DNA of 64,000 nucleotides from Axinella damicornis (GCA_963931865.1 OZ007509.1:11097625-11161624), one strand, 5' to 3'; counted from the stretch's first letter, positions 42,362 to 55,625 are shown. Notes: generated from the sequence alone by a model not told the origin. Numbers and translations are program-made.

Positions 42362-43990
42362 TTACAGCCTATAGGGGTGATCATCCCGGGCAGGAGGTAG
42401 AGGTTCGTAGACATGATCAAGTTGGCCAGCGTCTAGCTTGGATTCTGCAAGGTTGTTTGGTTTTCCATCCACGCAACTAGCGCAACAATATAATATTGTA
42501 ATACAAGTACTCAGGTGTCTATATGAAAAGTGCCATACCTGTTTGCTGGATAGCTTTGTTTGGACTGTCTCTTCTTGAGGACCAGCACTATTGCAAGTAG
42601 TACAATGATGATCATTATGAGCAACAGCATGCCTCCACCCAGACCAGCAGTGACTGGGATCACTGGCCAAGAGGCTGCGCTGGGCTCAGCCTGATCTACC
42701 CTACTGGGTCCGTAAGTCGTTGGTGTAGCTGAAGTTGGAGCTGTGAGACGAATACATGTCGGCCTGCTGAAGTCGTGCAAGTGTACAGAACAATCGGTGG
42801 AAATTGTTAGTGAAACTCCTTTGACTGTTATTGTTGATCTTGTTCGTTGCAAGTTGGTACTGTTCGTGCCATCCAAGCTGATCATCCTGGCCAGGAATAC
42901 CACTTGCCCAGTGCTATTATCGCTACCACACCTGAGTCCCATTCCTCCGATGTATCTGTCCAAGAGACCACAGCTGCAAATCTTCTGGACTTCCCTAGCT
43001 ACATCTTCTGCAGTATCGTTTGCCTTTTCGGCAGATGCTGAAGTCTGTGTACAGAGATAGATTCAGGCAATCAAAATTGGTATGAGATTATGGTCTAGTG
43101 TATCACTACTTACCACCCAGTCTTGACATAGGATAGATCCAAAGAGGTGCAGCTGGAACAGGCTGTTATGGAACACTGCATGGTGTGTTTATAGAAGTCA
43201 TAATTATGTTAACATGTGGCATTAACAAAGAATTGATGTTTACTTACAACCAACAGTTATCTCTTCACTGTAGTTTCCGACCCCAGCAGGTGTCTCTGCA
43301 GCAACTGACACAGCATACCCCAGTCTGGGGTCCAAGTCAGTTACGATGATGTTTGTGTCGGTGGTCTCCACAATGGTGGAGATGCCATCCAGGTTCCTGC
43401 GGACAACTCTTTCCACCACCCTGTACCTGACAGAGTAGGAGGTTGCGTCAGATGATGGGTCCCAACTCATCTCAATGGAGGTAGCACTGAGTCGCCTGAC
43501 CATACCAATAGTTGGAGCAGCTCCAACTGTATACACAAGAAGAAAGACTCACTTAATCCGCAACAAATAGGCACACTCGATCCATTAAAGGTTAACTTAT
43601 ACATGTGCAGACCTCTTATCATATTCCTAAGCATGGGTATACATGCAATCAGAGAATTGTTTACAGGTGGGAAGGCCTGGACGTATTTGTTACCTACCTT
43701 CCTGTGGAGTTGTTACAGTGACGATGCTGGTGAATGGTCCTCTGCCAATACTTGTCATAGCAGTGACAGAGAAACCGTACATGGTGTTGGGCTCTAGAGT
43801 ATCGATTCTGATATCAGTAGACGCTGACAGTAATTCAAAGTCAGTTCCAGTCTCATATATACTACCACCGTGACAGCATAGCGAATGATGATCCCATTTT
43901 GATGTTCAGTGAGTGGAGGAATCCAGCTCAGTACAGCTGGCCTAGAGGACATAACCTCAATGCTGCAGTCATGTTGGAGGCCGGTTGGAA
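42362..43990 (-). CDS. Fibronectin-III / single-pass transmembrane receptor, 3' part
   Basis: Minus-strand exons: 43990-43698 (FN3 domain: PTGLQHDCSIEV, RPAVLSWIPPLTEHQNGIII, then in a shifted frame YETGTDFELLSASTDIRI, LEPNTMYGFSVTAMTSIG), 43526-43248 (second FN3: APTIGMVRRLSATSIEMSWD, VTDLDPRLGYAVSVAAETPA), a small exon about 43173-43125, 43044-42539 (RYIGGMGLRCGSDNSTGQVV, a Thr/Ala-rich stalk, then the helix GGGMLLLIMIIIVLLAIVLV followed by KKR), and 42476-42362 (tail GQLDHVYEPLPPARDDHPYR, stop TAA). The last two splice in phase across a 62-bp intron. In the first exon a TATATA run needs two bases fewer to keep frame, and I could not phase the small exon. Upstream exons are not found. A cell-surface adhesion or signalling receptor is implied. 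Confidence 0.65.
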
Positions 43991-44059
43991 CTGCAAAACA
44001 AGAACAACCAGTATGCATACAGGGTGTGTATACTGTTTGTGTATAGTTCACATGGTGGA

Positions 44060-44960
44060 AATGAGCTCTTACATGTCTTAGATCACAGACCTCACTTCCT
44101 TATATATATGGGCTTAATGCCTTCCATGTAAAGTAGTTCCCTCAAATTACCAGTGGATGGAGAGATACAGTGCCGGCTAACACTCAGTTTTAAAATAATC
44201 GAGCATGCGTCACTTGGTAAGATTATTCATGGCACAGGGCAGCTGCGCGCTTGTCATTATTTCATTATGCACGCGTGAGTGATTGCTACCCTCAACCAAC
44301 CTGCAAAGGTCAGTAATATATATAGCCAACTAAGTCCACCTAGCTCTATATATAGCTAGCATTCATACAAAACTACGCTCAATATACATAGCTTTAATGA
44401 AAGCATATACCACTGCAGCTGTCATGGACGAAGGCCCTCATAAATTGTTTTAAAAACATGCGTCGAGTGCCAAGGGCAGCACAAACTGCTTTGGAAATAT
44501 CAGTTTTTGCCATGTGTTCAGCAGTTGTAATAGTCATGTAGAGTGAACTGCGAGTCTGTGTAGCTAATAGTATCAATGAAATCAAACACCCAACCCCTCG
44601 GAGAGAATTTTGGGTCAAACGTTGATCAATTACCCCATATTCGCCCCACTATTGGCCAATAGGGAGAGGTGGGGCATAACATTGATAGGCGCATTAGGGT
44701 CACTGTTTTCATCCATCTGCTCCCATCAATCTACTTTGCTCATCAACCCACCAGAATTCCATTCTAGTCTGGTGTATGTGTACAGTAAACAGTACCGCCA
44801 TGGTGCTGTGCTCAGAGTCATGTGAGAGGCAGTGGAGTTTATGCAACTTCATCTTAACAACTCACCTGTAACCTCACACCAAGAGAGGGATGCAGACAAG
44901 CAGACAAACCAGGCAGCAGGCCATCAGCTTACCACAACATGATTTATTAGCTAGCTAGTT
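44060..44960. other. No gene seen
   Basis: One piece near 44490 (GGAAATATCAGTTTTTGCCATG) recurs at 54037, so an old dispersed repeat is present. Otherwise nothing supported. Confidence 0.4.
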
Positions 44961-44967
44961 AGCTAGT

Positions 44968-45310
44968 TCAGTCATACAGCACTAGTATGCAAAGATCGTC
45001 TATTGAACCAAGTCTTGCATGCAACCTCTCTTTCACTGTGTCAGTCGGCGATTGAGAATGGAGGTGGAAACACTCTAAAAGGCTGTCTTGGTGATAATGT
45101 GTGGGCGAAATCGAGTTGTAAAGTTCTGTAGCACTCATCCATCGGATCCGGACAAATGTTAACACTCCCTGACCACGGCAGTAAAAGCTGCATTTGGCGA
45201 TATCCTGCCTGGAGATGATGATTTTTTTCTCCAAATGAAAAGTGAGGATTGGGGAGGCACTTTTGCTGAAGTTGACGAGAGCCAGGTGGTTCCCGAAATG
45301 GTCTCCTGGA
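44968..45310 (-). CDS. Repeat-family open segment, relative of the 55.6/61.0-kb element
   Basis: On the minus strand about 110 codons are open: GNHLALVNFSKSASPILTFH, LEKKIIISRQDIAKCSFYCR, VRIRWMSATELYNSISPTHY, DTVKERLHARLGSIDDLCIL. The same DNA, decayed and interrupted by a reverse-transcriptase fragment, occurs in the copies at 55626-56870 and 60969-62218. No family recognised. Confidence 0.4.
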
Positions 45311-45469
45311 AGTGGTGGGTTCTTGACAAAGTAACATACAAAAGTGCACTCATACGAGACTATGATTGCAAGAAAACGAGCACTGAATCAACGACGATCA
45401 TGATAAGAGAGACTGCCGTGAACCGACACCAATGGATCATGAAAGAAGAGGCCAACCGTCACTAATGTG

Positions 45470-46460
45470 CTCAACGAATTTCCATACCTTAAAGAGATTC
45501 CTGTAGTAGCTAAGTCTAATTCTAATGATGCATTATATATATAATACATAATATATTGCTGTTTCTATAATTATATTGCAGATTGTAAATGTTGAATTAG
45601 TATGGAGCATCATGCATGCCATTATTCACATCCTAGTTTCTCGTATAGCTATGCAGCTGAGTGAGGAGTTCAAAGCGCTCACGCTGCAGGTGCAGTGCAC
45701 GAGGACACCGTAGCTTAGGGGTGAACTGAGGAGCAGAATTTTACACATGGCCAAGCTAGAGAGCAAGCCAGCAATGGCTTATATCTGCTGCAGCTCACAG
45801 ACCTGGACATACCTGATGGTAGGATAACTGCCTGATTATCTTAGTAAACATGCTCTAATGTCATGTCTACTATTAATTATGACTAAGTTGATAGTTGATA
45901 TAATATACAACAAATGTACAGTACTGAGTGACCCTGCAGGGTCGCGCAAGTACTGCAAATTCATATGACTTCATCACCCCATTCCGGTCACAATAAAAGC
46001 TGAACATGCATCAAAACATTCAGTTCAGTGACACAAAACAACACGAAAATGTTAATACATCCATATAATTTATAGTCACAGGTCAGTTAGTCAATATACA
46101 TTCCAACACTCACATCATCATAATTATGGAGGTTTTCTCTTCTGCTGCCTTGTGAGCTCTACCCCGGCCTCGCTGCATTTGTGCAAGTGAGTCCAGTGTA
46201 GCCCAAGCATACGTATATACCCTGAATCACCAACAGTCTTGTGCCATTGCACCTCGATCTGCCGGAGAGCACTTTATTTTTTGGCACTGAATATTATATA
46301 TATAATTATATAGCTATAGCTATGTGTTGCTGTTTCTTAGAAGTCCATATCAACCGAAAGCTCCAGAGTTGTATACAGTCAACAAAAGGTATTCTGCCAC
46401 TGTGGTCACCACTCGGAGTAGTGGATCTATTTTATTTTAATCGTGTTGAGTTGCAGAACG
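45470..46460. other. No gene seen
   Basis: AT-rich, no supportable exon or terminal repeat. Confidence 0.4.
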
Positions 46461-46589
46461 GGTGCCTTGCCCTTGGGCATGCTAACCTGCTCATCCCTTC
46501 TACACTTTGTAGGTCGGTCTACCATTGATCCAGAAACAGGGAAAATTCACAGAGAGAGATTTGTGAGCAATATGTAGCAGGCAACCCAA

Positions 46590-47240
46590 ATTTACATCAA
46601 TCGGGTTAATAGGATTCCTTGTCACCAACAACCACCTCTTTAAGGGGGCAGACTCTTCTGCCAATCAAGATCTGCGTGTTCATCTTCTGCACTACTTAAA
46701 AGGAACAAAGGCTCAAATGAAAACGCTCATGCAGGAGCACAAGGATGTGTATGACTATATCGACAATTTGAAACAATCACATGATACACAACCTTCCAGC
46801 ACAGTATATTCTTTTAGTATGCTGCTATAAGCCAGTGTACTCATCCATTTCGCACGATCAAAAGTCCTGCAGAGCTTCCCTTGGAGGGCCATGCGTTTCG
46901 TACCTGCCATTGACCCAGAACAACCTTGGGGAAAAGCTGACTGTGACACGTGGTGGGCAGTGTCATGGACACTTTTAAGCCTGAGCAAAGTATGCAATCG
47001 AATCTGAGACACCCGCCTTCAACAGTTTTTGAAAAAACTGAAAGATGTTTCACCAACACAAACAGAACTGATGAAAATCAGCAAGGAATGTCTCTTACCT
47101 ATGGAAATGTGGCTGGAACACTTGAAAACAATTGCAGAGTATTGAAAAAGGGGAGCAAAGAAGGCAGCTGAAACTCGGCGGAGAAAGAAAGAGGAGAAGC
47201 GAGAATGTACACGGAATTCAGAGGAGATGGTTCACTAAAA
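46590..47240 (+). pseudogene. Decayed mobile-element coding remnant
   Basis: Open pieces in changing frames: FLVTNNHLFKGADSSANQDL, LHYLKGTKAQMKTLMQEHKD, then LKKLKDVSPTQTELMKISKE, MEMWLEHLKTIAEY, a stop, and in the next frame KRGAKKAAETRRRKKEEKRE. Basic and helical, probably a DNA-binding part of a transposon protein; family unknown. Confidence 0.4.
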
Positions 47241-47589
47241 TGTAGTCCTTGAAGGCCAGCTTCAGTGCCTGCGTTGAAGGATGAAACATTGAGGGTGGGG
47301 CATTTGACTGGAAGTACCTCCCCAGGGTGGAGTTTTAAGCTGGCCACAAGACCAAATCCCCACCCTATCCTCACCTAGGGTACCTCGGAATTGACTGGTG
47401 CATTACTGTCTTGCACGCTTCATAGAGCTAGACTACTTCATGTACACTATGGTGGATAGCTCCTGCATTGTAATAGCAAGTGTATTGGCATGCTTGATGT
47501 CACAGCCTACAGCTACTGTCACTATTTTGCCATCGTACTGTGAGAGTATTGTTCAGAATGTGAGTTGTGGCAATGAACTTTGACATCGA

Positions 47590-47859
47590 GTTAGCAGATT
47601 TTGTCCAGATCATCCACAGTGGTATAGAGGACACTGGCTGATGATCTCAATGACTGGTATCGCTTATCCTGATGTACATGTATATGACAGCATGCATCCC
47701 TCAGCAGGCACTCTTGTGATAGCACAGCCTGCTGCACTTCTTCATACAGAATGGCCAGCAATCTGCTATGCCAGCAATCTGCCTGCAACTTTGCATAGCA
47801 GGACCAAAATTCCAGTGACAGTCCTGCTCACTTCCGGTAATATACACATTCGGCGTTAA
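47590..47859 (+). pseudogene. Ulp1 (C48) cysteine-protease-like remnant
   Basis: VQIIHSG, then after a frame change GHWLMISMTG, then DVHVYDSMHPSAGTLVIAQP. This follows the Ulp1 pattern in which the His of the HW pair and the Asp of the vYDS motif are catalytic. The QxxxxDCG block with the nucleophile Cys is not found. Ulp1-like proteases are common second genes of animal and plant DNA transposons; the surrounding 46.6-49 kb is probably such an element in decay. Confidence 0.5.
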
Positions 47860-50230
47860 CGCATCTGATTACACATGTCGTCCGATAATCAATAGTTTAC
47901 TCTACAACTTCATGTCTGAACTGTCTGTGAGCTTGCACTTCACAAAGAACACCACAAAGAGTTTCAGCTCTGCATGGTGGTGATCAGAGTCACTTACTCA
48001 AAAATGTTGTACCCATAACATCAAGGTACTATAAGAAAGCATGTAATGAGACCATTGACACTCCAGAAAACATTAGTGTTGCATGCTTCCTAGGAGATTG
48101 CATTGAAACAACCAAACTTAATCTGAGGCCTTGGCTTCAGTCCTAACACACCCCATACAGTCGGAGAAGAACTTCCGCATAAGACCATCCATCTTACCAT
48201 AAAGTATGTAGTATCAACCAGGGAAGAGCAAATCGTTGTTTGCAGACCATTGTGGACACGAGTTGCAGCGATGCCTGAACATAGGCCTTCAAGTCCACGG
48301 TGCATTAACCACTTTGTCCCTGCTAAATCAGTTGTACTGCCAAGGACAAATGCAGCAGTGCGGTGAAAACAGGCTAGGCCTCATTCTGAACATCAGAAAG
48401 TATGATCCTCCCAGGGAATGGTAAGTTAGGCTGTTCCCAACTTTTATTCAATTTCAAGGTCAGCTACCATTCATGCATTACCCCCACCTCTCTCAACGTT
48501 CTTCACCTGGTCTGCCACTTCCAAATGAACAATCTTGTGATAATGCCTTCATCCAAATCCCCTAGCATCACCCACTTCCACAAAAATCCCCCCTCACAAG
48601 CGCTAGCTGCTCATGAAAACAAATGGCAAACGCTCCCACAAGGCCAAAAGCATGCAATAGTGCAGCATCTATTCTGCTTTCAACCACATATGCAGCACTG
48701 GTCCAGCAATGTACTCAAACTCTCAACACGTGCACCCCATCAATATCACCATGCAGATAGCAAACTTCATGGAGCCTGATGCGGATTACTAGTCAGACAT
48801 GGATGATTCAGGTTTGGATTGCTGCAAGGCACCATTCATTACCTCATCCAGATTCACTCAAACTGATTGAGAAAGAACAATCGTCATATCCAAATCCTCC
48901 TAAATCCCATTTTGAAGTAGCAGGGTATATTCTGACTGAATTGATCCTTAATTCATAATTATATGCATGTATGGTTGCATGGCCAAAACATTTCACTCAA
49001 CCCTATACACTCATTGTTTAGTCCATCCATTCCTCAGTCCAGTGGATCCTCTCGTTGTCAACCGTCATCTCGTTGGCAGTCCCACCATGGATTATGAAAG
49101 CAGTGTTGCGACAGTCACAGTTACCATTACAAACCACAGAGCCTGAAGTATGCGAAAGAGAATTATGCTTGCTCTACCATCTCACTCATTCCATGATGCA
49201 CAATTACTAGACCTGAGTGTGTTTGAAAACTCATTGGAAGGAAGTTTGTCATCATGTTTACAAAATGGTTGCCATTGCTATATTATCCTCCAGTCTCACC
49301 ACCCGATTCAATGCTAGTTTGTTTAGAGGATGTCATGGAAAATGTGACTCCAAAGGTTGGAGATGGTGAATTAATGTATGTTTCATCAATATTCCACCAT
49401 CAATATTCCACCATCAATATTCTACCGTTGAGGGTAGTCACAGGCAGCCTTCACTAGTTTCTTCAGTCTCAGATGTTCCCTCTGAGTTGCTACTAATTTT
49501 GAAGACAGAACTCAATTGACAAAGTCAAACGTTTAACTTCGACCTGAGCAAGTACAAGGAGTTTCATTTTTGTCACTGTTTTGTACGACAACCGTATAAT
49601 TAGCTACTGAGTTTTTGTTTCTTTTTTCTCCCCACCATTTTGCTGTACATTAAAACTCATGTACCAGCACATTTTTGGATTCCAGCACTGGTCTAGGAAT
49701 TCCCAGCTTTGAGCTTTGTATTGTGCTGACGTCAAAGGCTATCATGTAAAAGTTTTAACTGTTTGTATGCTGGGCATATAATTATAATCTGCGCATTGGT
49801 TGTTTGCAACTGGTTGTTCTGTTGTTTTATAAGTGCTTACATATCCCTTACTGGACCTAAAGGTTTTTCAAAGTATAAACATTCAGGTACTGCAATGGGA
49901 CCAGACATAATCGCAGAAGGGTTTCATCAAGCAGAGTCAATGCACAGAGAGCGTTGCATGAAAGTTGTAGGAGATGGGGATAGTTCTGTGATGTCAACAA
50001 TTCAGGACACAGTTTCATGGGGACCCTATGTGACACAAGATTGAGTGTGCAAACCATGAGATGAGGAAAATTCTACAATCGAGTTCAAAAGAGGTTCTTC
50101 GAAAACAGATGCCAAGTTGCAGTTAGAATTGAACTGGAATTTTGGTGTAGTTTTGAATCCTAAAATGATAGCTCATCATTATAGCAGAGAATTAATGGCG
50201 TGTGTGGATTTTGATAGTTATTATTCTAAC
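47860..50230. other. Decayed sequence, no supportable gene
   Basis: Several open stretches occur but none has splice support or a recognisable motif. Likely the rest of a degraded transposon. Confidence 0.35.
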
Positions 50231-50389
50231 AAAAAGTGATTCAGAAACTAATTTTTTACAATCACTGTAATGGCCCATTTTTCATGCCCCATGTACTCCT
50301 TCCGGATCCCTCTCTGCTATCTTTCTTCCTCCCTCCCTGCTCTCTTCCTCCCTCCCTGCTCCCTTTCTCCGTTCCTCTACGGTGCACAG

Positions 50390-51069
50390 ATAGATTGTCA
50401 GCAAGGATGGTGTGGCAGTTTCTCCACCGTGAGCAGTGTGTTGGGGAGGTGCTTCCCTATATATGCACCGTCTTGTACTTTATCCCATTCCTGAGATATA
50501 AGAACAGTAAATCACGTACACATGCTCACAAACTATTGTTGTTCTGTTTGGTGTGCATATTGCAATCTGATATGGTCATGACATTTTTTGAAAACAAAAC
50601 CCTCAAGAAACAAATCCCCAGTAAAGCCCCCTCATGGTATGGTGGGTCTTTACAGCGGATTTGTGCTTTAAATTCTGTGGTGTTTTATACTGCATCATAC
50701 CTTTCCCCCCACCATTTGTACACTATTTCCGAGCCCGACGTGGATGGAATCTTAACAGTAGACCCCATCACTTTGGACGGTGAAATTAGTGAGGAAAAGC
50801 TTTTGTCTAACTCTTCTCTCGATAGAAAGCTGGACCTTGTAATGAGGAAGGCCACAATGAAATCTCCCTTCCAACCGCAATCTAATGGAAGATTTCGCTC
50901 TCTGCTTAAGGCAGAGTTCTGGCGTATGGGTAGGGCCTTATCTCGTCAGAACTCCCGCCAAAGAAAGATCTTGACTGAAAGGTGGCTCAAGAACAGCTGG
51001 GACATCAACTTTAAACCCACTGAAATACGATCTTCTCTCATTGCTGAAGAGGGAATTATCAGAAAGTAG
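50390..51069 (+). CDS. Orphan single-exon ORF, about 225 aa
   Basis: After a TACGGTGCACAG acceptor preceded by a CT-rich tract, one frame runs DRLSARMVWQFLHREQCVGE ... to IRK and TAG without interruption. It is rich in basic residues at the C-terminal side (SRQNSRQRKILTERWLKNSW) and has one hydrophobic stretch (KLLLFCLVCIL). Its length, lack of bias breaks and splice acceptor suggest a real exon. No family recognised. The first 50 codons upstream of the acceptor are probably intron. Confidence 0.45.
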
Positions 51070-51079
51070 CAAGATGCTG

Positions 51080-52090
51080 CAAGGATTCAATCAACAAAAA
51101 TAAAGTGTGGAAGAGTGATTTCAACTGGATACAGCTGATCTTCCACCCTTCTCCTCCTCAGTTGAGCCAAGGACTGCTCAGCAGTTTGTAGTCTACCTTC
51201 CTCCCCCTAGCGTTGCAGTGTGTGCAGTGTGTGGCAGCCGTCTCTTTGTTGCAACAGCATGGGGTGCAAAGGTCATAGTGTTTATAATTATTGTCAATTA
51301 TTTATCAATTATGCCAATTATATACTACAAGACTGAATGTCACACAGCACAACTCAGCCAGATTCCACTCCACAAGAACTTCCTGTTCACTATGGTACCT
51401 GAATGAACATTGCTAGGGTCAGAGAACACGTTGCACTTTGACCCGGAAGACTCCAATATTATGTACAGGCATATATACTAGCATTGGGAGGATAACCCTT
51501 CAATCTGTAGCTCACAGCCTGTTGGCTATAAGGGGCTACCCTTTATATGGGTGGTACTATATGGAGCGCTTTCAGCGCAGCTGTTTGATACCCCGCATGC
51601 CAAGTTTTGGCTATGTTTAAAGCTTGCACTTCATGGATTAAGATTGAAGATTGCAATTGAATTGGATAACCAAAGCGCTAGAACTACCAGTGGAAGAGGT
51701 TGGTTCAGAAGGTGGTTAGTCTGTCGCCAGCCATTTCTCTTTGTACATTAACATGACTGTAAAATGGTCAGCTATATCCTGTTCGTGTCCTGGAGAAGGC
51801 TGGAATCGCGTGAAGATACACTGTGTAGAGTATACCAGCAAATATGAAAAGATGAAAGTGAACTGGAGTCTTTAGAAGCAAGTGAAGAGGGGTCACAAGA
51901 TACGTACTTCATCTGTCACCAGCCATTTCCGTGGGGGGGGGGGGGATTCTTTTCTTGGGTGGGCACCCCCCCACTCCCTGTTAAAAACTTTGTATAATTA
52001 TATGATATATATGGGTAAGCTGGCTCCATTAGTGACGGTGCTTCTTGTGCATTGTTTTATCCAGTATATTTATTATAAAACAGGTCTAAT
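51080..52090. other. No gene seen
   Basis: No convincing exon. A poly-G run stands near 51935. Confidence 0.35.
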
Positions 52091-52091
52091 T

Positions 52092-53378
52092 CTGGGCAAT
52101 CGAATGAAGGGTTGACCCCAAGGTCAACATCTTGGCGTACCACTGGCATTGGATCATCCTCCAGACCAAGCTCAGTGTCGAGGCTGGGCCGCACTCCGAG
52201 TGCTAGTGGGGGGAGTACTCCAACTTCCAGTTTTCATGGTCAAGACGATGAAGGTTTGTTACAGTTAATTACAGAATGCATTCAAGGGATATTATATGAG
52301 ATGTGAACCCGAGAGGAACACTTGTGTGGGAGAGAGGCAACAAACATTCATGACAGATGTTTCACTGAGTAGCTTGGCTTGTCTGCTTCAGCAATAATTT
52401 ATAGAGATATGAATAATTGGTGTTGGCAACTTGATTTGCAGCTACGTAAGTAGGCCTTGGCGAATCATGCTCAAAAATCAATAATGCTATGCTCCAAAGC
52501 TCTAAAGGGTTAAACAATGCTCTAATAATTTTTTATTATGCTTCGTTGATAATGTCATTCATGACCACACGCGGTCTATTGGGCACACTCTGAACTAAGC
52601 TGCCAGTGTCACTAAGCCTGTACCTGAAGTAGACATACACAGTTAAGCTAGCTCTCAGACCTTGGCAATGTTATTATGCTCCAACAGCTCTTTATTATGC
52701 CAGCATAATTTGCCAAGGCCTATATACAGCTAAGGCAACCTACTCAGTGTCTATACACACCATATATAGCCACTAAAGTAAACCACACAGTAATTAGTAA
52801 GCCACAGGTGCTGCTGAAAATATTCATGATGAAAGCTATGTACCAGGGGGCTAGCCACCTTGATAGTTAGCCGTTGGAACTCTTGCAAACACTGTTCCCT
52901 GCAACTCCAACAGAAGGTACTTCAAGCTTGCAAACCACATGGCAACATATATTTTGCTTTGACCAAGACTAAATTATTAAGTTGGTGGCCACCACTGCAA
53001 CCATGATTTTGGCCCTAATTCACACACTGTATATGTTGGTGTTACCAATTTTTTTCAGGTCTACTGAAACAGATTCTGATGGAAGTGAAGTCTTCAAATC
53101 AAATGCTCAGTCAAAAGGTGACTGAGCTTGAGAAGGTGGTTTGTGAATTTCAAGATGATCATGCACCGGCTCCAAAGAAGAGAAAGAAACTTTCCCCGTC
53201 TCGTAAAGTAAGGGTAAGTATGCATATTATCTTATGGGAAACATTGTGACAGCCATTTTATGAAAGGTGCTAGCAGTGCACATACTCCGTGTGTATTTAT
53301 GACTTATGCAGGATGTGGTTCGTAAGGTGTATCGGTCCTTGTTGGACGGTGACGAAAACTTTGGATGGAGCTAGCTTG
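52092..53378 (+). CDS. Unassigned three-exon segment: Ser-rich, coiled coil, NLS
   Basis: About 52092-52251 is Ser/Thr/Arg-rich (TSWRTTGIGSSSRPSSVSRL, GGSTPTSSFHGQDDE). 53060-53214 is LLKQILMEVKSSNQMLSQKV, TELEKVVCEFQDDHAPAPKK and RKKLSPSRKVR, a heptad-like coiled coil followed by a bipartite nuclear signal, donor GTAAGT. 53313-53374 is VVRKVYRSLLDGDENFGWS then TAG. The order Ser-rich, coiled coil, basic region recalls the N-terminal half of the BEN protein at 16964-21529, so a decayed partner gene of another transposon is possible (inference). Confidence 0.4.
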
Positions 53379-53399
53379 CAGTGAGTTAACAAAATACAC

Positions 53400-54380
53400 T
53401 TCCATATTCAAGGACTTTACATTTGTCCACCTTTCCTTACAACTTACAACAGAGAACCGTTCTAGAGCTCCTATAAGCATGGTGTGCTACAAAAGATGGT
53501 GAAAGAGTCGAAGGTGCACCTTCCAGATACTACATCTGCCATGATCAAAGGTACTGATACAAAAGAACTGTGCAAAATGTAAGCAGCAATTGAGTTAACC
53601 ACAACATCATTTCTCTGCCATTGATCATTTTCGTTGTAAAACCATTTATGGATTTTTATTAGGGTATCATTTGGACGGTCTTGTTGCCTGAGACTTGTTT
53701 TATTATTTTTTTATGTTGAATTTTTTCCCTTACCACTTACACCTGCAGAGGCTACTTTACTAGTGTCTCTGGAACTCAGCGTTTCAAGGATTCTGGCAGA
53801 TATGAGAGTAAATGTGTGCAGCAGAGGCGTAGAAACCGAGCCATGATGGGATAGCTTTCTGCTATCTATCCCATGGTGGGATAGCTCATGTGCTCCACCT
53901 CTGTCCACTATGCGACATTTAGCCCTATACCCTAGTGGACACATTAGATGAAATATCAGCTTTCACTTAGTACCCAACACGTCAGGACACATAATTATAC
54001 TTCCTATATCAATCCATCATCAATTCAATACTTGGAAATATCAGTTTTTGCCATGCCGTGCTCAGAAGTTGTAACACTACCAGCTATTGAACTCATGGCT
54101 TATGCCTTAAAACTCCATGAAATACATAAAGTGTATGTGAAAGTGCCATGAAAGTTTGCGTCATGGTAGTTTCATTGGTTGCACTTGTCAGTGTAAATAC
54201 CCATGAATTTTTTTCATGGTTTAGGACAACCATGAATTTTATTTTCAGGGTATAGAATTACCATGAATATTTTTCATGGGGATATAGATTTCTTTCATGG
54301 TATGAAGTGCCATGAATTCTATTCATGACCATGAAATCATGATGATTATGGTAGCTATACACACCATTATTTTGTCTTTC
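53400..54380. other. No gene seen; CATGAATTTT repeats
   Basis: ATGAATTTTTTTCATGG-type words recur at 54200-54330. No coding evidence. A piece near 54037 matches 44490. Confidence 0.35.
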
Positions 54381-54385
54381 TGCTA

Positions 54386-55100
54386 CTATTTTGTCAGGAT
54401 AATAGACATAATTGTATACCTACAAACATACTCACTCAATTGACTCATGAAAATGTATATTGCCTTGTGCAATTTGGTAAGTGAATTTGCATGGTAATGT
54501 TCCATTGTCATGTGAAACACAAAACACAACCATTTTGTGTACATACAATAATTATAAAAATTAGTAAGCATTTGGAAACCAAATGTTTCCTTCATCTTAT
54601 CTACAACTAATGGAGAAGACAGCGATGTAACTTGAAGCACTACCTTTTCATCACAATCAGTGGGCACACACCATATTCCTGACTCTGAGTCCTGTTGGAC
54701 AGCCGGATATATACCCAATAGTACAAGTTTGTGAGTACTTCCAGCAAAAGTGTGGGTGAAACACATTTCAATTTGCCCAAAGGTTGGTCAATCAGAACTG
54801 AGTACTTGGACATAGCTACACGAATATCGTGCCTCCTGTAACTCCTCATCAGCTGCATGTGATCAAGCGGCCAGTATGCACATCTTCAACAATTAGCCGT
54901 TTGTAAGCACAGGCAAGGTTGACAGGTCCATGTAGCAGGTCCAAGTCACCATCTTGCGATCCTCCAGTTGGAGTCAACTTGCAAACTGATGACATTCGCC
55001 GAACATTTTTAGCTCGTTTGAGACAGGCTTCACATTTCTTGCAGAGCTCTTGATATCTAGGATTAGCATTCTTGTACATGTTCACAAGAAGTAGATACAC
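54386..55100 (-). CDS. Unassigned minus-strand exon-like segments
   Basis: 55100-54849 contains ANPRYQELCKKCEACLKRAK (CxxC) and DLDLLHGPVNLACAYKRLIV; 54820-54640 contains DIRVAMSKYSVLIDQPLGKL and VLTNLYYWVYIRL. They look coding, but the junctions are unclear and no family is recognised. Confidence 0.3.
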
Positions 55101-55625
55101 ATCATCTGAAAGGCTCTTGTCAGTGCTGATCGATGTCTGTTCACGATCATGTTCAACTGATGCAGTCCTCCCTGCATGACATTATCATATACTGACACCA
55201 CTCAAAGATCTGTGGCAATGAAACAACAATTATTAGGTCTACCAATAAGTATAACCTCCCTCCTTGAAAAGCCAAGTTTGTAAAGTCAAAGCACCATGCT
55301 TATTTAAATGTATACACGGTGAGCATTGTTGCATGGTTTGATGATCAACATATTTCTCAAACATAAGCTGTTGTATCATGTTAAGGTATATGCTGTATGA
55401 GTTTACATACAGACCCAAAAGCAAAAAAAAGCTAGCTACAAGCTATACAGTCACATACCTGATTTATAACTGGCGATTCTTCAGTAGCCACGCTTGGGGC
55501 TGTCGTTAGTTCAACCTCTCTATCAGCAACGAAGACTTTCATAATTATGTTGATGAAGAACAAAATGAGATATACTAGTTTTCCCTGACAAGCAGGACAA
55601 GGACAAGGAGAGCTCATGGCAATCT

